A stretch of DNA of 64,000 nt from positions 1 to 64,000 of the forward strand of contig NZ_BONC01000018.1 of assembly GCF_016862515.1 (NCBI RefSeq), given 5' to 3'. Below the pieces are notes generated by a model, which saw only the letters and a program-made list of their open reading frames with translations, was not told where the DNA came from and made no database searches. This DNA comes from Asanoa iriomotensis (lineage in GTDB: Bacteria > Actinomycetota > Actinomycetes > Mycobacteriales > Micromonosporaceae). The stretch's first letter is position 1. Every line of letters begins with the position of its first letter. Made by a program: the position numbers and the translations under genes. Shown here piece by piece: positions 61,325-64,000 of the stretch.

Positions 61325-62418
61325 GGATCGACGGTCGTGTGGTGACGCCGACGGGCGTGGTGACGGGTTCGGTCGAGGTGACCGGCACCCAGATCGGCGC
61401 GATCACGCCACGGGACGTCGCCGATCCACAGTGGATCCTGCCGGGCTTCGTCGACATCCACGACCACGGTGGTGGCGGCGACACGTTCACCACGGGCGAC
61501 CCGGACGCGGCGCTGCGCGCGGCCGCGTTCCACCTGCGGCACGGCACGACGACGCTGTTCGCGAGCCTGGTCAGCTCGCCGTTCGCACTGATGCGCGCGG
61601 CGACGGCGGCCTTCACGCCACTGGTCGACGCGGGCGTGCTGGCCGGCATCCACTTCGAGGGCCCTTATCTCTCGGCGGTCCGCTGCGGAGCGCAGAACCC
61701 GGAGTTCCTGCGGGACCCGTCGACGTCGGAGCTGTCGGCCCTCATCGAGCTGGGCGGCGGCGCGGTGCGCATGGTCACGCTGGCGCCCGAGCGCCCGGGC
61801 GCGCTCGACGCGATCGAGCTGCTGGTGTCGCACGGCGTGATCGCCGCGATCGGCCACACGGACGCGTCTTATGCGGAAACCCAGGCCGCGATCGCGGCGG
61901 GCGCGAGCGTCGGCACCCACGTGTTCAACGGCATGCGCCCACCGCACCACCGCGAACCGGGCCCGGTCTTCGCGCTGCTCGGCGCGCCGAGCGTGGTCTG
62001 CGAGCTGGTCGCCGACGGTGTCCACCTGCACGACGGCACGCTGTCGTTCGCGGCCGGCGTCACGGGCCCGGACCGGGCGGCGCTGGTCACCGACGCGATG
62101 GCGGCGGCGGGCATGCCGGACGGCGCGTACGAGTTGGGTGGTCAGGAGGTCGAGGTCCGCGACCGGGTGGCCCGCCTGACTCGCGACGGCGCGATCGCGG
62201 GCAGCACGCTGACGATGGACGCCGCCCTGCGCCAGGCGGTCGGCGCTGGCATCCCGATCGTCGACGCCTGCCGGATGGCCGCGACGACCCCCGCCCGCGC
62301 GATCGGCCTGGGCGAGACGGTGGGCGCGCTGCAGCCGGGCTGGCGTGCGGACCTGGCGATCCTGGACAGCGACCTACGCGTGGTCCGGGTGATGCGCGCG
62401 GGTTCCTGGGTGAGCTGA
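61321..62418 (+). CDS. nagA: N-acetylglucosamine-6-phosphate deacetylase
   Basis: A 365-residue amidohydrolase. Metal and active-site residues: HDHGGGG near residue 47-52, HFEGPYLS (Glu ligand), GHTDASY (His), THVFNGM (His) and VTDAMAAAGM (catalytic Asp). It removes acetate from GlcNAc-6-phosphate. The GTG at 61321 overlaps the kinase stop. It completes the GlcNAc catabolic module. Confidence 0.93.
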   Translation: MRIDGRVVTPTGVVTGSVEVTGTQIGAITPRDVADPQWILPGFVDIHDHGGGGDTFTTGDPDAALRAAAFHLRHGTTTLFASLVSSPFALMRAATAAFTPLVDAGVLAGIHFEGPYLSAVRCGAQNPEFLRDPSTSELSALIELGGGAVRMVTLAPERPGALDAIELLVSHGVIAAIGHTDASYAETQAAIAAGASVGTHVFNGMRPPHHREPGPVFALLGAPSVVCELVADGVHLHDGTLSFAAGVTGPDRAALVTDAMAAAGMPDGAYELGGQEVEVRDRVARLTRDGAIAGSTLTMDAALRQAVGAGIPIVDACRMAATTPARAIGLGETVGALQPGWRADLAILDSDLRVVRVMRAGSWVS

Positions 62419-62464
62419 CCGAAACTCCCGCACACGGGTTGCGCGGTTCCGGGATGATGCCCAT

Positions 62465-62710
62465 GTGACCGCAAGGCGGCGTTTGGTGACCTTCATGGTC
62501 AGCAGCGGGCTGGCCGGCGCGCTGCTGGTGACGGCCGCCGTCCTGGGCCTGGGCCACCACCCGGCCGCCGGCTGGCTCACCGGCGCGGCCAGCCTCCTCA
62601 TCTGGTCCATCGGCCTGCTCATCGTCTGGCCGGTCCTCCGCGCGATCCGCGCAGGCTCAGACCCGACCGGCCCCGACCTCGAAGGCCCCAACCGCCCCGG
62701 TAGCACCTAG
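62465..62710 (+). CDS. Small two-TM membrane protein
   Basis: An 81-residue protein: two hydrophobic helices (LVTFMVSSGLAGALLVTAAV and ASLLIWSIGLLIVWPVLRA) and a hydrophilic Pro/Gly-rich tail. No known family. GTG start; convergent with the APC permease, four bases apart. Confidence 0.6.
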   Translation: MTARRRLVTFMVSSGLAGALLVTAAVLGLGHHPAAGWLTGAASLLIWSIGLLIVWPVLRAIRAGSDPTGPDLEGPNRPGST

Positions 62711-62714
62711 ACCC

Positions 62715-63968
62715 TCAGCTGCGGTGGGTGAGGAGGTGGCGCGTCGCGTACCAGAGGGTGCCGGCCACCAGGATCGCGGCGCCGGCGAGGAGGCCTCGGG
62801 TCGGGACCGTGGCGGCCAGCAGTAGGCAACCCACCAGGCCCAGGGCCGCGACCACGCGGACCGGGACATAGCGGCCGGGCTCTCGCGGCAGGGTGAGCGC
62901 TGACGCGTTGGCGACCGCGTAATAGACCAGGACCAGGCAGCTCGAGGCCGCGATCGCCGTTGTCAGGCCGCCGAGCAGGACCAGGACGATGACCGCTGCC
63001 GCTACCACCAACTCGGCCACGTGGGGCACCTGGGTCTTCGGGTGCACCGATGCCAGCGGCGACGGCAGGTCGCGGCGGCGGCCCATGGCCAGGGTCGTGC
63101 GGCCCACGCCGGCCAGCAGGGCGACCAGCACGCCCAGGACCGCTACCACCGCGCCCGCGCGGACCGCGGTGGCCAAGCCCGGCGAACCCGCGACCGAGGC
63201 CACCGACGCCAGCGGCGCCGTCGACGCCGCCAGGCCCGCCGGGCCCAGGACCGCCAGGGCGATCACGGCCAGCACCGCATAGATAGCCAGCACGATGCCC
63301 AGCGCCAGTGGGATCGCGCGCGGGATCGTGCGGGCCGGGTCGCGGACCTCCTCGCCCAGCGTCGCGATGCGGGCGTAACCCGCGAAGGCGAAGAACAACA
63401 GGCTTGCGGCGGTCAGCACGCCGCGGGCCGACGGCGCCGCGCCCAGCGACAGCGTCGGCGTGCTCACCACCCCGGCCACCGCGACCGCCGCCAGCACGAG
63501 CAGGGTCACCGTGACCAGGACGAGGGTGACCCGGGCGGTCTTGGCGATGCCGCGCAGGTTCACGGCGGTCACCGCGACCACCGCCAGCACCGCGACCACC
63601 CGCGGGTGCGACGGCCACGCGTACGCGCCGATCGCCAAGGCCATCGCCGCGCAGCTCGCCGTCTTGCCGCAGACGAACGCCCAGCCGGCGACAAAGCCGG
63701 GAAAGGCGCCCAGGCGTTCCCGGCCGTAGACATAGGCCCCGCCGGACTCCGGATAGCGGGCCGCCAGCCGGGCCGAGCTGGTCGCGTTGCAGAACGCCAC
63801 GAAGCCGGCCACGCCCAGGGCCACCAGCAGGCCGACGCCGCCGGCCGCGGCGGCGGCCGGTGCGAAGACCACGAAGACGCCGGCGCCCAGCATCGAGCCG
63901 AGGCCGACGACGATCGCGTCGCGCAGGCCGAGGCGGCGGGCTAGGACTGGCGCGTCGGGAGTTGCCAC
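62715..63968 (-). CDS. APC-family amino acid permease
   Basis: A 417-residue permease with about twelve hydrophobic segments and the APC signature region VGLGSMLGAGVFVVFAPAAA near residue 20-40, SARYPESGGAYVYGRE-like segment AARYPESGGAYVYGRERLG, and FFAFAGYARIATLGEEVRDP. It probably imports an amino acid or amine by proton symport; the substrate is unknown. It is complete here with an ATG at 63968. Confidence 0.87.
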   Translation of the reverse strand: MATPDAPVLARRLGLRDAIVVGLGSMLGAGVFVVFAPAAAAAGGVGLLVALGVAGFVAFCNATSSARLAARYPESGGAYVYGRERLGAFPGFVAGWAFVCGKTASCAAMALAIGAYAWPSHPRVVAVLAVVAVTAVNLRGIAKTARVTLVLVTVTLLVLAAVAVAGVVSTPTLSLGAAPSARGVLTAASLLFFAFAGYARIATLGEEVRDPARTIPRAIPLALGIVLAIYAVLAVIALAVLGPAGLAASTAPLASVASVAGSPGLATAVRAGAVVAVLGVLVALLAGVGRTTLAMGRRRDLPSPLASVHPKTQVPHVAELVVAAAVIVLVLLGGLTTAIAASSCLVLVYYAVANASALTLPREPGRYVPVRVVAALGLVGCLLLAATVPTRGLLAGAAILVAGTLWYATRHLLTHRS

Positions 63969-64000
63969 GGCACACGGTCTATCAGCCGGCCGATGAACAC

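Overview
The window is high-GC DNA with GTG/ATG starts, many apparently leaderless genes and actinobacterial marker genes: mycothiol synthase (mshD), GlnR, a DUF3263 protein, a bacterial CDC48-like AAA ATPase, and a conservon (cvnABCD). I read it as an actinomycete chromosome core, probably Micromonosporaceae-like. The family call is an inference from gene content and not proven. No phage, insertion sequence, CRISPR array, rRNA or tRNA was found.

Layout. 1-20 kb is a phosphate, nitrogen and sulfur block. The high-affinity phosphate transporter pstSCA(B) runs off the left edge on the minus strand. It is followed by a DUF1772 membrane protein, mshD, a polysaccharide deacetylase, glnR, a membrane protein, an LmeA-type lipid-binding protein, a cysteine-rich leader peptide, thiosulfate sulfurtransferase and DUF1416. 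Next come a UvrA-like ABC protein, a NUDIX hydrolase, a Gfo/Idh/MocA oxidoreductase, an unusual non-coding repeat island, and the low-affinity phosphate system (PiT plus DUF47) beside polyphosphate kinase 2 and an ECF sigma factor. Two 11-bp direct-repeat PHO boxes lie upstream of pstS and of DUF47-PiT, so both phosphate uptake systems are probably PhoP-controlled.

20-35 kb is mixed housekeeping: DUF402, a DinG-like helicase, an AI-2E-type permease, an orphan GroES-like protein, PrsW, an HD hydrolase, DUF4031, a GlcD-type oxidase, GlpD, a double GNAT protein, groEL with two tandem CIRCE operators, and a cold-shock protein. 35-43 kb holds a penicillin-binding-fold serine hydrolase, a GGCT-like protein, acetyltransferases, a low-complexity non-coding stretch, PaaN-type aldehyde dehydrogenase, a secreted SGNH-CBM2 esterase, and threonine synthase under a SAM-I riboswitch.

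43-47 kb encodes an ABC-2 permease and an unusual fusion of an S15/CocE hydrolase to an ABC ATPase. 47-53 kb is a conservon (sensor kinase, roadblock, DUF742, small GTPase) preceded by an extra two-TM sensor-like protein in the same overlapping operon. 53-58.5 kb holds a CDC48-like ATPase with a PGRS-like glycine-rich linker, DUF3263 and a second ABC exporter. 58.5-62.4 kb is an amino-sugar catabolic locus: a DeoR regulator divergent from SIS isomerase/deaminase, ROK kinase and NagA. An APC permease closes the window.

The strongest items for follow-up are the regulatory elements (PHO boxes, Cys attenuator, tandem CIRCE, SAM riboswitch on thrC), the hydrolase-ABC fusion, the five-gene conservon, the AAA protein with a degenerate first ATPase domain, and the 15.6-16.1 kb repeat island. 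I did not find a clearly new biological system.
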